From positions 1-38,161 of the forward strand of contig JAAXWY010000019.1 of the NCBI GenBank assembly GCA_013334745.1: a DNA stretch of 38,161 nt. Direction: 5' to 3'. The notes beneath the pieces were generated by a model, which saw nothing but the letters and a program-made list of their open reading frames with translations, did not search any database and was not told the origin of the DNA. Source of the stretch: Coriobacteriia bacterium (GTDB lineage: Bacteria > Actinomycetota > Coriobacteriia > Anaerosomatales > JAAXUF01). Below, piece by piece: positions 1 to 8,708 of this stretch (position 1 is the first letter of the stretch; each line of letters opens with the position of its first letter). Both the position numbers and the translations under genes were made by a program.

Positions 1-1493
1 GCATCCAGGACGCGGCGCTGGTGGACGCGGCGCGCCTCTCGCACCGCTACATCGCCGACCGCTTCCTGCCCGACAAGGCCATCGACCTGGTGGACGAGGC
101 GGCCAGCCGGCTGCGTATCGAGATCGACTCGATGCCGGTTGAGATCGACACGATCGAGCGCCAGCTCACCCAGCTCCAGATCGAGGAGATGGCGCTGTCC
201 AAGGAGACCGACACTGCGAGTCTCGAGCGTCTCGAGGCACTGCGTGCCGAGATGGCCCAGGTCAACGAGACGGCGGCGGGCATGCGTGCCGCGTGGCAGA
301 ACGAGAAGGACGTCATCACGAGCGTCCAGCAGCTCACCGCCGATCTCGACGAGGCCCGAGGCGAGGAGGAGCGCGCGACTCGCGACGGCGACCTGACGCG
401 GGCGGCCGAGCTTCGCTACGGGCGCATCCCGCAGCTTGAGGCCTCGATTGTCGAGGCCGACGAGAAGCTGAAGTTGCAGCAAGAGACCGGGGCGATGCTC
501 AAGGAAGAGGTGACCGAGGAAGAGGTCGCCGAGGTCGTGAGCGCGTGGACCGGCGTGCCGGTCAGCCGCATGATGCAGGGCGAGATGGCCAAGCTCATGC
601 AGCTCGAGGAAGTCCTCCACCAGCGTGTCGTCGGGCAGGACGAGGCTGTCTCGGCGGTTGCGGGTGCGATTCGGCGAAGCCGAGCCGGGCTCTCGGACCC
701 CGATCAGCCAATCGGAAGTTTCCTGTTCCTCGGGCCCACGGGTGTCGGCAAGACCGAGCTCGCCAAGACACTCGCGTCGTACCTGTTCGACGACGAGCGC
801 GCGATGGTGCGCATCGACATGTCGGAGTACATGGAGAAGTTCAGCGTCCAGCGCCTCATCGGCGCGCCCCCGGGCTACGTGGGGTACGACGAGGGCGGGC
901 AGCTCACCGAAGCGGTGCGTCGCAGGCCCTACAGCGTCATCCTGCTCGACGAGATCGAGAAGGCGCACCCCGACGTGTTCAACGTGTTGCTGCAGGTGCT
1001 CGACGACGGGCGCCTCACCGACGGGCAAGGACGCATCGTCAGCTTCAAGAACGCGATCATCATCATGACCAGCAACGTGGGCAGCCAGTTCATCCAGATG
1101 TTTGCCGAGGGAGGCGCCTCGGAGGAAGAGCGCGACCGCATGCTCCAAGAAGCGTTGCGTGCGACCTTCAGGCCCGAGTTCCTCAACCGCATCGATGACG
1201 TCGTCACCTTCCACGCGCTCTCGCTCGACCAGATCGAGGCGATCGTGGAGTTGCAGCTCGAGCACGTCCGCGCACGCCTGGCTGAGCGCAAGATAGCGCT
1301 CGTGCTCACGGAGGCGGCTGTGGAGCGGCTCTCACTGGACGGCTTCGATCCGGTGTTCGGTGCGCGGCCACTCAAGCGCATGATCCAGCGCGAGGTCGTG
1401 GATCGCGTCGCCAAGGCGCTCATCGAGGGCCGCGTGCACGAGGGCGACACGGTGACCATCGGCGTGGGCGAGAGCGGCTACGAGGTGCAGTAG
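1..1493 (+). CDS. clpB: ClpB protein disaggregase, C-terminal part (5' end outside window)
   Basis: This AAA+ disaggregase works with DnaK to pull proteins out of aggregates in the cytosol. The frame is open from the window edge, so the N-domain and most of the first nucleotide-binding domain are missing. What remains begins with the end of NBD1 ([18 protein letters not shown]), then the long charged coiled-coil middle domain that separates ClpB from ClpA/ClpC, then the complete second AAA+ domain. That domain has Walker [10 protein letters not shown], the pore loop [13 protein letters not shown], Walker [15 protein letters not shown] and sensor region [10 protein letters not shown], followed by the C-terminal small domain ([11 protein letters not shown]). 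The stop lies 12 bp from the convergent citrate synthase gene. The identification is secure. Confidence 0.97.
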   Translation, partial: IQDAALVDAARLSHRYIADRFLPDKAIDLVDEAASRLRIEIDSMPVEIDTIERQLTQLQIEEMALSKETDTASLERLEALRAEMAQVNETAAGMRAAWQNEKDVITSVQQLTADLDEARGEEERATRDGDLTRAAELRYGRIPQLEASIVEADEKLKLQQETGAMLKEEVTEEEVAEVVSAWTGVPVSRMMQGEMAKLMQLEEVLHQRVVGQDEAVSAVAGAIRRSRAGLSDPDQPIGSFLFLGPTGVGKTELAKTLASYLFDDERAMVRIDMSEYMEKFSVQRLIGAPPGYVGYDEGGQLTEAVRRRPYSVILLDEIEKAHPDVFNVLLQVLDDGRLTDGQGRIVSFKNAIIIMTSNVGSQFIQMFAEGGASEEERDRMLQEALRATFRPEFLNRIDDVVTFHALSLDQIEAIVELQLEHVRARLAERKIALVLTEAAVERLSLDGFDPVFGARPLKRMIQREVVDRVAKALIEGRVHEGDTVTIGVGESGYEVQ

Positions 1494-1505
1494 CAGAGGG
1501 TGCCG

Positions 1506-2903
1506 CTACCGCTTGGCGAACGGAACGTAGTCCTGCAACGGTGAAACGCTCTTGTACGCGGGGCGGATGATCTTGCCGCCGGCTGCGAGTTCTTCGAGGC
1601 GGTGTGCGCTCCAGCCCACGATGCGCGAGATCGCGAACAGCGGCGTGTAGAGCTCCGGCGGAATGTCGAGCATCCGATAGACGAAGCCTGAGTAGAAGTC
1701 GACGTTGGCGCTGACGCCCTTGTAGGCGCGACGGCGTGCCGCGACGATCATCGGCGCGATGCGCTCGACCCGCTCGTGCAGTTCGAACTCCTCCGAGCAG
1801 CCCTTCTCGGCGGCGAGCTTACGCGCGTAGTCACGCAGCAGGATGGCGCGCGGGTCGGAGACCGAGTACACCGCGTGCCCCATGCCGTAGACGAGTCCCG
1901 AGCGGTCGAAGCCCTGCTTGTCGAGCAGCCGGTGCAGGTAGTCCGAGATCTGCTGGTCGTCTTCCCAGTCGGTGAGGTTGTCCTTCATGTCGTCGAACAT
2001 GCCGACGACCTTGAGGTTCGCACCGCCGTGGCGAGGACCCTTGAGCGAGCCCAGGGATGCCGAGATCGACGAGTAGGTGTCGGTACCGGTCGACGACACG
2101 ACGTGCGTCGTGAACGACGAGTTGTTGCCGCCGCCGTGCTCGGCGTGGAGAACGAGCGAGATGTCGAGGATGAGCGCCTCGAGCGGAGTGAAGCTGGAGT
2201 TGGGGCGCAGCATGTGCAGGAAGTTCTCGGCGGTCGAGTACTCCGGCTCGGGGCGGTGGATGACGAGGCTCTTGCCGTGGAACTCGTCGAGGTAGGCCTG
2301 GTAGGCGTAGACGGCGAGCATGGGGAACTTCGCGATGAGGTGCAGACTCTGGCGCAAGACGTTGCGCGTCGAGGTGTCGTCAGCCGCAGCGTCGAGCGTG
2401 TACAGGCCGAGCACGCCTCGCATCATCGCGTTCATGATGTCGCGGCTCGGCATGCGCAGGATTCCATCGTGGATGAAGGAGCGGGGCATGCGTCGCATGT
2501 CCGAGAGGTACGCGTCGAACTCCTCGAGCTCTCCCTTGTCGGGAAGTGCTCCGAACAGCAGCAGGTAGGCCGTCTCCTCGAAGCCGTGCTGACCGCCGGC
2601 TACGAAGCCGTCGACCAGTTCGGTGACCTCGATGCCGCGGTACATGAGCTTGCCGGGGGCGGGAACGAGCTGGTCGCCCTCGGGGACGGTGCCGACGACG
2701 TCACCGATGCGTGTCAGGCCGGCGAGCACGCCCTTACCGGTCTGGTCGCGCAGGCCGCGCTTCACGTCGTACTCGACGTAGAGCGTCGGATCGACGGGGC
2801 ACTGCTGCTCGGCGATCACAGTCCAGCTGTCCAGCGATGAGTCGCGGCCTCTCGGAACGGCAAGAGGTGCCGGGCACTTGTTCGTATCGGCGTCGGTCGC
2901 CAT
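1506..2903 (-). CDS. gltA: Citrate synthase
   Basis: Condenses acetyl-CoA and oxaloacetate to citrate at the entry of the TCA cycle or of glutamate biosynthesis. Visible family blocks are MYRGIEVTELV, FEETAYLLLFGALP, the His region HAEHGGGNNSSFTTHVVSS, GSLKGPRHGGAN, GLVYGMGHAVYSVSDPRA with the second catalytic His, and NVDFYSGFVYRMLDIP with the catalytic Asp. The start is placed at the ATG at 2903 because GAGGGG sits at good spacing upstream; the frame stays open further upstream but that extension has no citrate synthase similarity. The resulting 465 residues are longer than a typical 370-430 residue enzyme, with extra sequence at the N terminus. It is divergent from the Rrf2 regulator, so the gap at 2904-3148 must carry promoters for both. 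Confidence 0.95.
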   Translation of the reverse strand: MATDADTNKCPAPLAVPRGRDSSLDSWTVIAEQQCPVDPTLYVEYDVKRGLRDQTGKGVLAGLTRIGDVVGTVPEGDQLVPAPGKLMYRGIEVTELVDGFVAGGQHGFEETAYLLLFGALPDKGELEEFDAYLSDMRRMPRSFIHDGILRMPSRDIMNAMMRGVLGLYTLDAAADDTSTRNVLRQSLHLIAKFPMLAVYAYQAYLDEFHGKSLVIHRPEPEYSTAENFLHMLRPNSSFTPLEALILDISLVLHAEHGGGNNSSFTTHVVSSTGTDTYSSISASLGSLKGPRHGGANLKVVGMFDDMKDNLTDWEDDQQISDYLHRLLDKQGFDRSGLVYGMGHAVYSVSDPRAILLRDYARKLAAEKGCSEEFELHERVERIAPMIVAARRRAYKGVSANVDFYSGFVYRMLDIPPELYTPLFAISRIVGWSAHRLEELAAGGKIIRPAYKSVSPLQDYVPFAKR

Positions 2904-3066
2904 GGATTCCCCTCGTCTACCCCAGGTCGCAATCACTATGAAAGCGATAGATGCAATAAGTGTGTCTGCGTAGCGTAGCGGAAATGCGCGAGGTGAGGGA
3001 GGTGTGAGGCCCGCCCGCGGCAGAAGTGCGTGCCGAGCCCCCGGGTGTGGAGGCGCCGTCTCCCTC

Positions 3067-3097
3067 TTGCGCAATCGCTCTCACATAGGTATATGAT
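3067..3097 (+). promoter_or_regulatory. Putative promoter of the Rrf2-cydAB operon
   Basis: TTGCGC (3067-3072) and TATGAT (3092-3097) are separated by 19 bp, a slightly long sigma-70/sigma-A spacing. The -10 element lies inside the inverted-repeat array at 3088-3108. Assigned by eye from the sequence alone. Confidence 0.45.
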
Positions 3098-3108
3098 ACC
3101 GAAGGTAT
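3088..3108. promoter_or_regulatory. Three alternating half-sites, putative Rrf2 operator
   Basis: GGTAT-ATG-ATACC-GAA-GGTAT: three 5-bp half-sites in alternating orientation, each separated by 3 bp, so two overlapping perfect palindromes share the middle half-site. It lies about 40 bp upstream of the Rrf2 gene start and covers the likely -10 element. Autoregulation by the adjacent regulator is the natural inference; occupancy by another dimer is not excluded. Confidence 0.6.
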
Positions 3109-3148
3109 AGCAATTGGTTTGATCGGATGGGTTGAGTGGAGGCGGGCG

Positions 3149-3541
3149 TTGGAGGTCACAAGACGTACGGACTATGCGATCCGTATCCTGCTCGAGCTCG
3201 CACGCTGTGACGGTGGACCACTCTCAGTGCGTGAGCTCGCTGAGCGACAGGACGTACCGTACGCGTTCGCTCGTGGAATCCAGCGTGAACTCGGCGCGGC
3301 CGGGCTCATCGAGAGCCGTCGCGGTGCGCGCGGCGGCATTCTTCTCTCGCGCCCAGCCGACAAGATCACGTTGCGTGACGTCGCCGATGCCATGCAGGGC
3401 GACGTGTCATGTTCGGTTTGCTCGCGCGATGCCAACTGGTGCGATCGCATGTCCGAGTGCGAGGTTCACAAGGTTTGGCGCGAGGTAGACACCATGGTGG
3501 GGGATTATCTCTCTACCAAGTCCCTGGCGGGGCTGCTTTAG
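3149..3541 (+). CDS. Rrf2-family transcriptional regulator, probable Fe-S sensor
   Basis: A 130-residue Rrf2 (IscR/NsrR/RsrR-type) winged-helix regulator. The TTG at 3149 is chosen as start because GGAGG lies 6 bp upstream and because it yields the family-typical N terminus (EVTRRTDYAIRILLELA); an in-frame TTG at 3119 would add ten unlikely residues. The recognition helix region is LSVRELAERQDVPYAFARGI and the wing is RRGARGGILLSRPADKITL. Cysteines 88, 91, 98 and 104 form a C-x2-C-x6-C-x5-C cluster in the usual Fe-S ligand region. It lies 25 bp upstream of cydA on the same strand, so it is probably co-transcribed and controls respiration in response to O2, NO or redox state. Which signal it senses cannot be told from sequence. 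Confidence 0.88.
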   Translation: MEVTRRTDYAIRILLELARCDGGPLSVRELAERQDVPYAFARGIQRELGAAGLIESRRGARGGILLSRPADKITLRDVADAMQGDVSCSVCSRDANWCDRMSECEVHKVWREVDTMVGDYLSTKSLAGLL

Positions 3542-3566
3542 GAGGAAGGGAAGGTGATGAGGGGGA

Positions 3567-4937
3567 ATGGACGCTGTAGCGCTCGCTAAGTTCCAGTTCG
3601 CGTTCACGGTCGCGTACCACTTCTTCTTCGTTCCGCTGTCGATCGGGCTTGGACTGGTGACGGTCCTGTTCGAGCGCGCGTACTACAAGAGCGGTAAAGA
3701 AGAAGACAAGGCGATGTCGACGCTGTGGATCAAGATATTCGCAGCCACCTTCGCCATCGGCGTGGCCACAGGCATCACGATGGAGTTCGCGTTCGGCACG
3801 AACTGGGCCTCGTACTCCCGGTTCGTCGGTGACATCTTCGGTGCACCGCTCGCTGCCGAGGGGTTGTTCGCGTTCTTCCTGGAGTCGACGTTCCTGGGTG
3901 TGCTGCTCTTCGGCCGCAACAAGGTGTCGAAGAAGTTCTACTACGTCTCAACGTGGCTCGTGTGGCTCGGTTCTCTGCTGTCCGCGCTCTGGATCATCAT
4001 CGCCAACTCGTGGATGCAGACCCCGCGTGGTTACGAGGTCCAGATCGTTGATGGCGTTCGCAAGGCGGTCATGACCAACTTCTTCGCCGCCGGCTTCAAC
4101 CCGTCGACGTGGCCGCGCTACTTCCATACCGTCAACTCCTTGATCATCACCGGTGGGATGATGGCTGCCGCAGTTGGCGCGTATCACCTACTGAAGGGTG
4201 AGCACAAGGATTTCGGTCGCCGTAGCATCTCGTACGGACTCATCATCGCTCTCATCGGCTCGATCGCGATGGGGCTCACCGGTCACTTCCAAGCAGTCGA
4301 GGTCGTCCAGCAGCAGCCGGTCAAGATGGCTGCCATGGAAGGCCACTGGGACACAGGCCCCATGCCGCTCGGCCTTGTCGGCTGGGTGGACACGGTCAAC
4401 AAGAAGACCGTCGCCATCGAGATTCCCGGCGGCGTGAGCTTCCTCGAGAGCTTCACGTTCACCAAGCCGTTGCCGGGTCTGAATGACTTCTCGGCCGACC
4501 TGCATCCGCCGCTACAGGCGACGTATCAGACGTACCACCTCATGATCGTGGTGTTCTTGCTGCTGATCGTCGTGACCGCCTACTTCTGGTGGATCAACCG
4601 CACCGGCAAGCTCGAAGAGAAGCGCGGCCTGCTGAAGTTCCTCATGTGGGCGTGGCTGCTTCCCGAGATCGGCATCCAGATGGGTTGGGCTGCCGCCGAG
4701 ATTGGCCGTCAGCCGTGGATCGTCACGCCGCCCATCGATAAGTTCCCCGACCCCGCATGGGGCCTCAAGACGGTCGACGCGGTCTCGAAGGTGGTTCCCG
4801 CCTACCAGATCGCCCTGACCATCGCGATCTTCTTCGTCATCTACGCGCTGCTGTTTGTGGGCTGGGCGCGCGTGGTGCTCAACATCATCAAGAAGGGCCC
4901 GCAAACGGCCGCCGCCTCGACCAAGACCGCAGAGTAG
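3567..4937 (+). CDS. cydA: Cytochrome bd quinol oxidase subunit I
   Basis: Catalytic membrane subunit of the high-affinity terminal oxidase that oxidises quinol and reduces O2 to water. The N terminus AKFQFAFTVAYHFFFVPLS carries His18, equivalent to the heme b595 ligand. His in RYFHTVNSL matches the second heme ligand region, and the periplasmic quinol-binding segment includes QQQPVKMAAMEGHW. The GRQPW motif (GWAAAEIGRQPWIV) is present. The protein has about nine membrane segments and 456 residues, much shorter than the 522 of E. coli CydA; the difference fits a short Q-loop (S-type) enzyme. A purine-rich GAGGGGGA precedes the ATG closely. It is followed 13 bp later by cydB. Confidence 0.96.
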   Translation: MDAVALAKFQFAFTVAYHFFFVPLSIGLGLVTVLFERAYYKSGKEEDKAMSTLWIKIFAATFAIGVATGITMEFAFGTNWASYSRFVGDIFGAPLAAEGLFAFFLESTFLGVLLFGRNKVSKKFYYVSTWLVWLGSLLSALWIIIANSWMQTPRGYEVQIVDGVRKAVMTNFFAAGFNPSTWPRYFHTVNSLIITGGMMAAAVGAYHLLKGEHKDFGRRSISYGLIIALIGSIAMGLTGHFQAVEVVQQQPVKMAAMEGHWDTGPMPLGLVGWVDTVNKKTVAIEIPGGVSFLESFTFTKPLPGLNDFSADLHPPLQATYQTYHLMIVVFLLLIVVTAYFWWINRTGKLEEKRGLLKFLMWAWLLPEIGIQMGWAAAEIGRQPWIVTPPIDKFPDPAWGLKTVDAVSKVVPAYQIALTIAIFFVIYALLFVGWARVVLNIIKKGPQTAAASTKTAE

Positions 4938-4950
4938 GGAGGGACACACG

Positions 4951-5988
4951 ATGACTCACGAAGTTCTCGGCATCATCTGGTTCGTGCTCGTTGGCGTGCT
5001 CCTCGCCGGCTATGCGGTGTTCGACGGATTCGACCTTGGCGTCGGCACACTCCTTCCGTTCCTCGGCAAGTCGGCCGAGGACAAAGAGGTCATGCGCAGG
5101 TCGGTCGGACCGGTCTGGGACGGTAACGAGGTGTGGCTGCTTACCGGCGGCGGCGCGCTGTTCGCAGCGTTCCCGGCCGTGTACGCCACGGTGTTCTCGG
5201 GCTTCTATCTCGCGCTCATGCTCGTGCTTTTCGCGCTGATCTTCCGCGCCGTGTCCTTCGAGTTCCACGCGCACGATCCGGCGTGGGGCGGCGTCTGGGA
5301 CTGGGCATTCACCATCGGGAGCGCGCTGCCGTCGTTGCTGTTCGGCGTGGCCGTGGGCAACATCGCGCTTGGAGTGCCGCTTGCCACTGATGGTGAGTTC
5401 GCCGGCAACTTCTTCACGCTGCTCGGCATCCACAACGGGTTCAACCCCTTCCAGCTCGTCATCGGCGTGCTTGGTCTTTCGATGATTCTGGTGCAGGGTG
5501 CGTCATGGCTCGCCGTGAAGTCTGAAGGCGACCTCTACAAGCGTACGGTGGCCATGCGCTCGACGCTGGCGTGGGCGTTCACCGCGCTTGTCGTTGTGGC
5601 TACCGCCGTCACCGCACTGTTCGCGAAGAACGTGTTTGCGAACGTCACCGGTTCGATCGTCGGCTGGGTGTTCGTCGCGCTGCTGGTGGTCTCGATCGCC
5701 TGGGGTCGCCTGTCGATGAACGGCGGCAAGGACCTCTCGGCGTGGTACGCGATTTCGCTGTCCGCCGTGTCGCTCGTCGGCATCTGGGCAGCTTCGATCT
5801 TCCCCAACCTGGTACCGAGTCTGGGGCCGGGCGCACCGCTCACGATCGCTAGCACAATGTCATCGCAGCTCACGCTGACCGTGATGCTCATCATCGCGGC
5901 GATCGGTGTGCCGCTGGTTCTGTTCTACATCTTCCTCGTCTACCGTGTGTTCGCCGGTAAGGTCCGGCTGGATAGCGAGGGCTACTGA
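4951..5988 (+). CDS. cydB: Cytochrome bd quinol oxidase subunit II
   Basis: Second membrane subunit of the bd oxidase, 345 residues. It opens with the conserved WFVLVGVLLAGYAVFDGFDLG, where the acidic residues belong to the proposed proton path, and continues with GPVWDGNEVWLLTGGGALFAAFP and about eight to nine hydrophobic helices. The ATG at 4951 follows GGGAGGG at 4937-4943; frames reading further upstream overlap cydA and are not needed. Stop codon and terminator-like hairpin lie downstream, so the transcript probably ends here. No cydC, cydD or cydX gene is adjacent. Confidence 0.96.
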   Translation: MTHEVLGIIWFVLVGVLLAGYAVFDGFDLGVGTLLPFLGKSAEDKEVMRRSVGPVWDGNEVWLLTGGGALFAAFPAVYATVFSGFYLALMLVLFALIFRAVSFEFHAHDPAWGGVWDWAFTIGSALPSLLFGVAVGNIALGVPLATDGEFAGNFFTLLGIHNGFNPFQLVIGVLGLSMILVQGASWLAVKSEGDLYKRTVAMRSTLAWAFTALVVVATAVTALFAKNVFANVTGSIVGWVFVALLVVSIAWGRLSMNGGKDLSAWYAISLSAVSLVGIWAASIFPNLVPSLGPGAPLTIASTMSSQLTLTVMLIIAAIGVPLVLFYIFLVYRVFAGKVRLDSEGY

Positions 5989-6072
5989 TCTCGATGCGCG
6001 AGGGGCCGTGCCTGCGGTTCTGAGCGCTTGAGGATGGCGCGCTTGTCGGCCTAGGGGTCGGCAGCGCGAACG

Positions 6073-6104
6073 AGAACGGCTCGGGCAGGGGTCCGAGCCG
6101 TTCT
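6073..6104. terminator. Strong hairpin closing the cydAB unit, between convergent genes
   Basis: A 12-bp perfect stem (AGAACGGCTCGG at 6073-6084 with CCGAGCCGTTCT at 6093-6104) around an 8-nt loop, followed on the plus strand by TCG and a short T-containing stretch. It sits 85 bp after cydB and 25 bp from the end of the convergent MFS gene, so it can serve both directions. The U-tract is weak, as is common in GC-rich genomes. The rest of the 140-bp gap shows nothing else. Confidence 0.75.
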
Positions 6105-6128
6105 TCGTATTCCTGGGGACGGGGTGCT

Positions 6129-7355
6129 CTACTCGGCGGGCACCGAGTGCGCCGCCACCGGGATCTCGCGCGGCGGCAGCGGTGCGTCGGGGCGCTGGAT
6201 GAGGCGACGGTAGGCGAACGGGACGATCATCAGCGTCAGTGCGCCAGCCAAGACGCCCGGCCCCCAACCCGCAACGCCGAGAAGGAGCCCCGCCACGAAT
6301 GGCGCCGGGATGCGCGTGAGCGACCCCGTGGCGGTCGACAGGCCGATGACGCCGCCGACCTCATCGGGATAGACCGACTTGGTGAGCGCGCTGCCCAGGA
6401 TGGTGTTGGCGACCGCCATTCCGAGCGACAGGAACGGCATGAGGGCGGCCAAGACCACGAGGTTCGGCGAGAATCCCCACGCGAGCAGCATCACCGCGGC
6501 GAGAAGTGTCGACCAGGTGATGAGCTGCGGGTCGGAGAAGCGCTTGGTCAGGGGCTTGATGAGGACGAGCTGGATGATGACCGAGATGACGCCCACGTAG
6601 GCGAGGAACAGCCCGTTCTGAGTCGCAGTCAATCCGAGTGCGTTGGCGGCCCACAGGGAGAAGCCGCCCTCGAAGACCGCGAACGTGAAACCAATGACGA
6701 TGCGGACGGCCATGAGCGGACCGACTCGTGGAAGCGACAGCGTCGAGCCGAGCTCACGGATGCTGAACCCCTTTGCCGGCTCGGCCTTGACCGCGGCGCG
6801 GCGCTCGGCCGAGAGCGACTCGGGCAAGACAAATGCGACGAGCAGCAGGTTTCCGAGGGCGAGGGCCGCCGCGGTGAACGGCGCGACCATCTGGCCGTAC
6901 TGCGAGAGCACGCCGCCGGTTGCAGGTCCCAGGATGAAGCCGATGCCGAACGCAGCGCCCACGAGGCCGAACGCCTGGCCGCGGTCCTTCTCGTCGGTCA
7001 CGTCCGTCATGTATGCCTGGGCGACGCTGATGTTGCCGCCGGTGATTCCGTCGATCATGCGGCTGGCCAGCAGCATCCACAGCGACTTCGACAGGCCGAG
7101 CAGCACCAGTGCGCATGCTGTGCCTGCGATCGAGAGAAGGAGCACCGGCTTGCGGCCCCACACGTCGGACAGGCGGCCGAGCGCCGGCGCAGCGATCACC
7201 TGCATGAGCGGGTAGCTCGAGAAGATCAGGCCGGCGATCGCGGGGGACGCACCGAACTGCGTCGCGTAGTAGGGGAGGAGCGGCAACACGAGCGAGAAAC
7301 TCAGCATGTCCACGAGCACGATGCCGAAGATGATGAGCAGGCGGCGGTTCTTCAC
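6129..7355 (-). CDS. MFS transporter, TetA-like drug/proton antiporter family
   Basis: A 408-residue, 12-helix major facilitator protein of the DHA1/TCR type. The cytoplasmic loop 2-3 signature is LSDVWGRKPVLLLS, and motif C-like GAAFGIGFILGPATGG lies in helix 5, both typical of drug exporters. The GTG at 7355 is preferred because AAGGAG lies just upstream and because the product then begins KNRRLLIIFGIVLVDMLSF, directly at helix 1; the longer open frame upstream overlaps the divergent gene. The substrate cannot be predicted. It is divergent from the DUF2461 gene, with a 102-bp shared promoter region. Confidence 0.88.
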   Translation of the reverse strand: MKNRRLLIIFGIVLVDMLSFSLVLPLLPYYATQFGASPAIAGLIFSSYPLMQVIAAPALGRLSDVWGRKPVLLLSIAGTACALVLLGLSKSLWMLLASRMIDGITGGNISVAQAYMTDVTDEKDRGQAFGLVGAAFGIGFILGPATGGVLSQYGQMVAPFTAAALALGNLLLVAFVLPESLSAERRAAVKAEPAKGFSIRELGSTLSLPRVGPLMAVRIVIGFTFAVFEGGFSLWAANALGLTATQNGLFLAYVGVISVIIQLVLIKPLTKRFSDPQLITWSTLLAAVMLLAWGFSPNLVVLAALMPFLSLGMAVANTILGSALTKSVYPDEVGGVIGLSTATGSLTRIPAPFVAGLLLGVAGWGPGVLAGALTLMIVPFAYRRLIQRPDAPLPPREIPVAAHSVPAE

Positions 7356-7457
7356 AGGGCTCCTTGGGTTCTGCGCGCCGATCGCGGCCCGCTCGTGGGA
7401 ACATACCCGAGTACGCGTAAGCGCGACACCCCGCTCGGGCAGACCAGGAGGCAGAGC

Positions 7458-8138
7458 ATGACATTCGACGGATTCTCGGCGGGGACGCTTTCGTTCCTGC
7501 GCGAGCTGGCGGCCAACAACGAGCGTGAGTGGTTCACCGAAAACCGAGCACGATTCGACGGTGAGCTGCTCGATCGCCAGAAGGCGTTCGTGGACGCGGT
7601 GGGGGTGGCGTTTGCGGCGGTGGACCCGCGGGTGCAGTGCGTGCCTGCGGTGAACCGCTCGATCTTCCGTATCAACCGCGACACACGTTTCGCCCGCGAC
7701 AAGTCGCCGTACAAGACCTACTCGGACATGTGGTTCTGGATCGGTCCCGACCGCAAAGGCGCTGCTGGCTACTTCGTTCGCATCGTCCCCGAGGGCATAT
7801 GGGTGGGTGGCGGCGCTCACTGGCTCGCGCCCGAGCACCTCGCCCGGCTGCGTGCGGCGATCATTGCTCCCGCGACGGGTGAAGAGCTTGCTGCGATGCT
7901 CGACGGACTGACTGCCGAGGGCTACGAGCTGGGCGACAAGACGCTCGCGCGCGTGCCGGCGGGATTCTCGGCAGAGTCACCCCGAGCCGAGCTGCTCAAG
8001 TACACCGCGGTGCACGCGATCGAGAAGACCGAACCGGTGCCGCCGGAGTTCGCTGGGCCCGAGTTCGTCGACTGGTGCATGGAGCGTTTCCTGCGTACCA
8101 AGCCGCTTGTTGACTGGCTCGCCGACGCGATTGCGTAG
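7458..8138 (+). CDS. DUF2461 (TIGR02453) family protein
   Basis: A 226-residue cytosolic protein of a widespread family of unknown function. Family hallmarks are the opening FDGFSAGTLSFLRELAANNE followed by WFTENRARFD, the block INRDTRFARDKSPYKT, and GGGAHWLAPEHLARLR. ATG 7458 has AGGAGG 6 bp upstream. An open frame continues more than a kilobase upstream in the same register, but it is antisense to the MFS gene and has no such signals. It may share a promoter region with the divergent exporter; nothing links their functions. Confidence 0.88.
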   Translation: MTFDGFSAGTLSFLRELAANNEREWFTENRARFDGELLDRQKAFVDAVGVAFAAVDPRVQCVPAVNRSIFRINRDTRFARDKSPYKTYSDMWFWIGPDRKGAAGYFVRIVPEGIWVGGGAHWLAPEHLARLRAAIIAPATGEELAAMLDGLTAEGYELGDKTLARVPAGFSAESPRAELLKYTAVHAIEKTEPVPPEFAGPEFVDWCMERFLRTKPLVDWLADAIA

Positions 8139-8201
8139 CACAGCGCTCGTCGCGGTGGGGCCGCTCCTCGCCAGGGTGCAGAGGCGGCGTCGCGCACGCG
8201 A

Positions 8202-8708
8202 TCAGCGGCAGGAGCGTGCGGCTCGTCCGCGCTTTGAGAGCGTCACGAGTTCGACACCCGGCGCGATCTCGACCGTGCCCTCGCGCACATACCCGAGCGA
8301 CTCGTAGAGCGACAACGCCGCGCCGTTGCGCATGCCGGTGAAGAGCTCGAAACGAGGTACGTCGGGGTAGGCGTCCTCGAGGGCCGTCATCAGTGCTCGT
8401 GCGATTCCGCGGCCTCGAGACTCTTCGAGGACGGCGAGGCGCCGCACCATCAGCGTGCCGCCCTCGACCGTCTCGCCGCGGACGGTACCGACCGGCACGC
8501 CTTGCATCTCGGCGACCAGCGTCACGTCCCCGGCGTCGAAGGTGGCTTCGATGTCGGCTGCGGACTCATGGAGGGGCGGGATGTCCCCGAACACGGCCGC
8601 CTCCGTCTGAAACGACTCGCGCACGATCGCGGCGAGGAGCCGGGCCTCACTGCGCACAGCGAATCGGACCGAGAACGGCGTGCGCGGCTGCGATTCCGCA
8701 TCGGTCAC
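8202..8708 (-). CDS. GNAT-family N-acetyltransferase
   Basis: A 168-residue acetyl-CoA-dependent acyltransferase fold. Motif A is readable as MVRRLAVLEESRGRGIARAL with the pyrophosphate-binding R-G-R-G-I-A loop, and motif B as GMRNGAALSLYESLGYVREG. The GTG start at 8708 overlaps the stop of the upstream flavoredoxin-like gene by 4 bp (GTGA), indicating translational coupling. The acceptor is unknown; free amino acids, small amines and protein N termini are all possible in this family. Confidence 0.85.
   Translation of the reverse strand: MTDAESQPRTPFSVRFAVRSEARLLAAIVRESFQTEAAVFGDIPPLHESAADIEATFDAGDVTLVAEMQGVPVGTVRGETVEGGTLMVRRLAVLEESRGRGIARALMTALEDAYPDVPRFELFTGMRNGAALSLYESLGYVREGTVEIAPGVELVTLSKRGRAARSCR

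Noticed and set aside
1776-2840. A 354-codon open frame opposite citrate synthase
   Set aside because: The translation is Val/Glu/Arg-rich without motifs, typical of antisense frames in GC-rich DNA.
6147-7457. Upstream extension of the DUF2461 frame by more than 430 codons
   Set aside because: It is antisense to the MFS gene, and a strong SD with ATG at 7458 gives exactly the family's N terminus.
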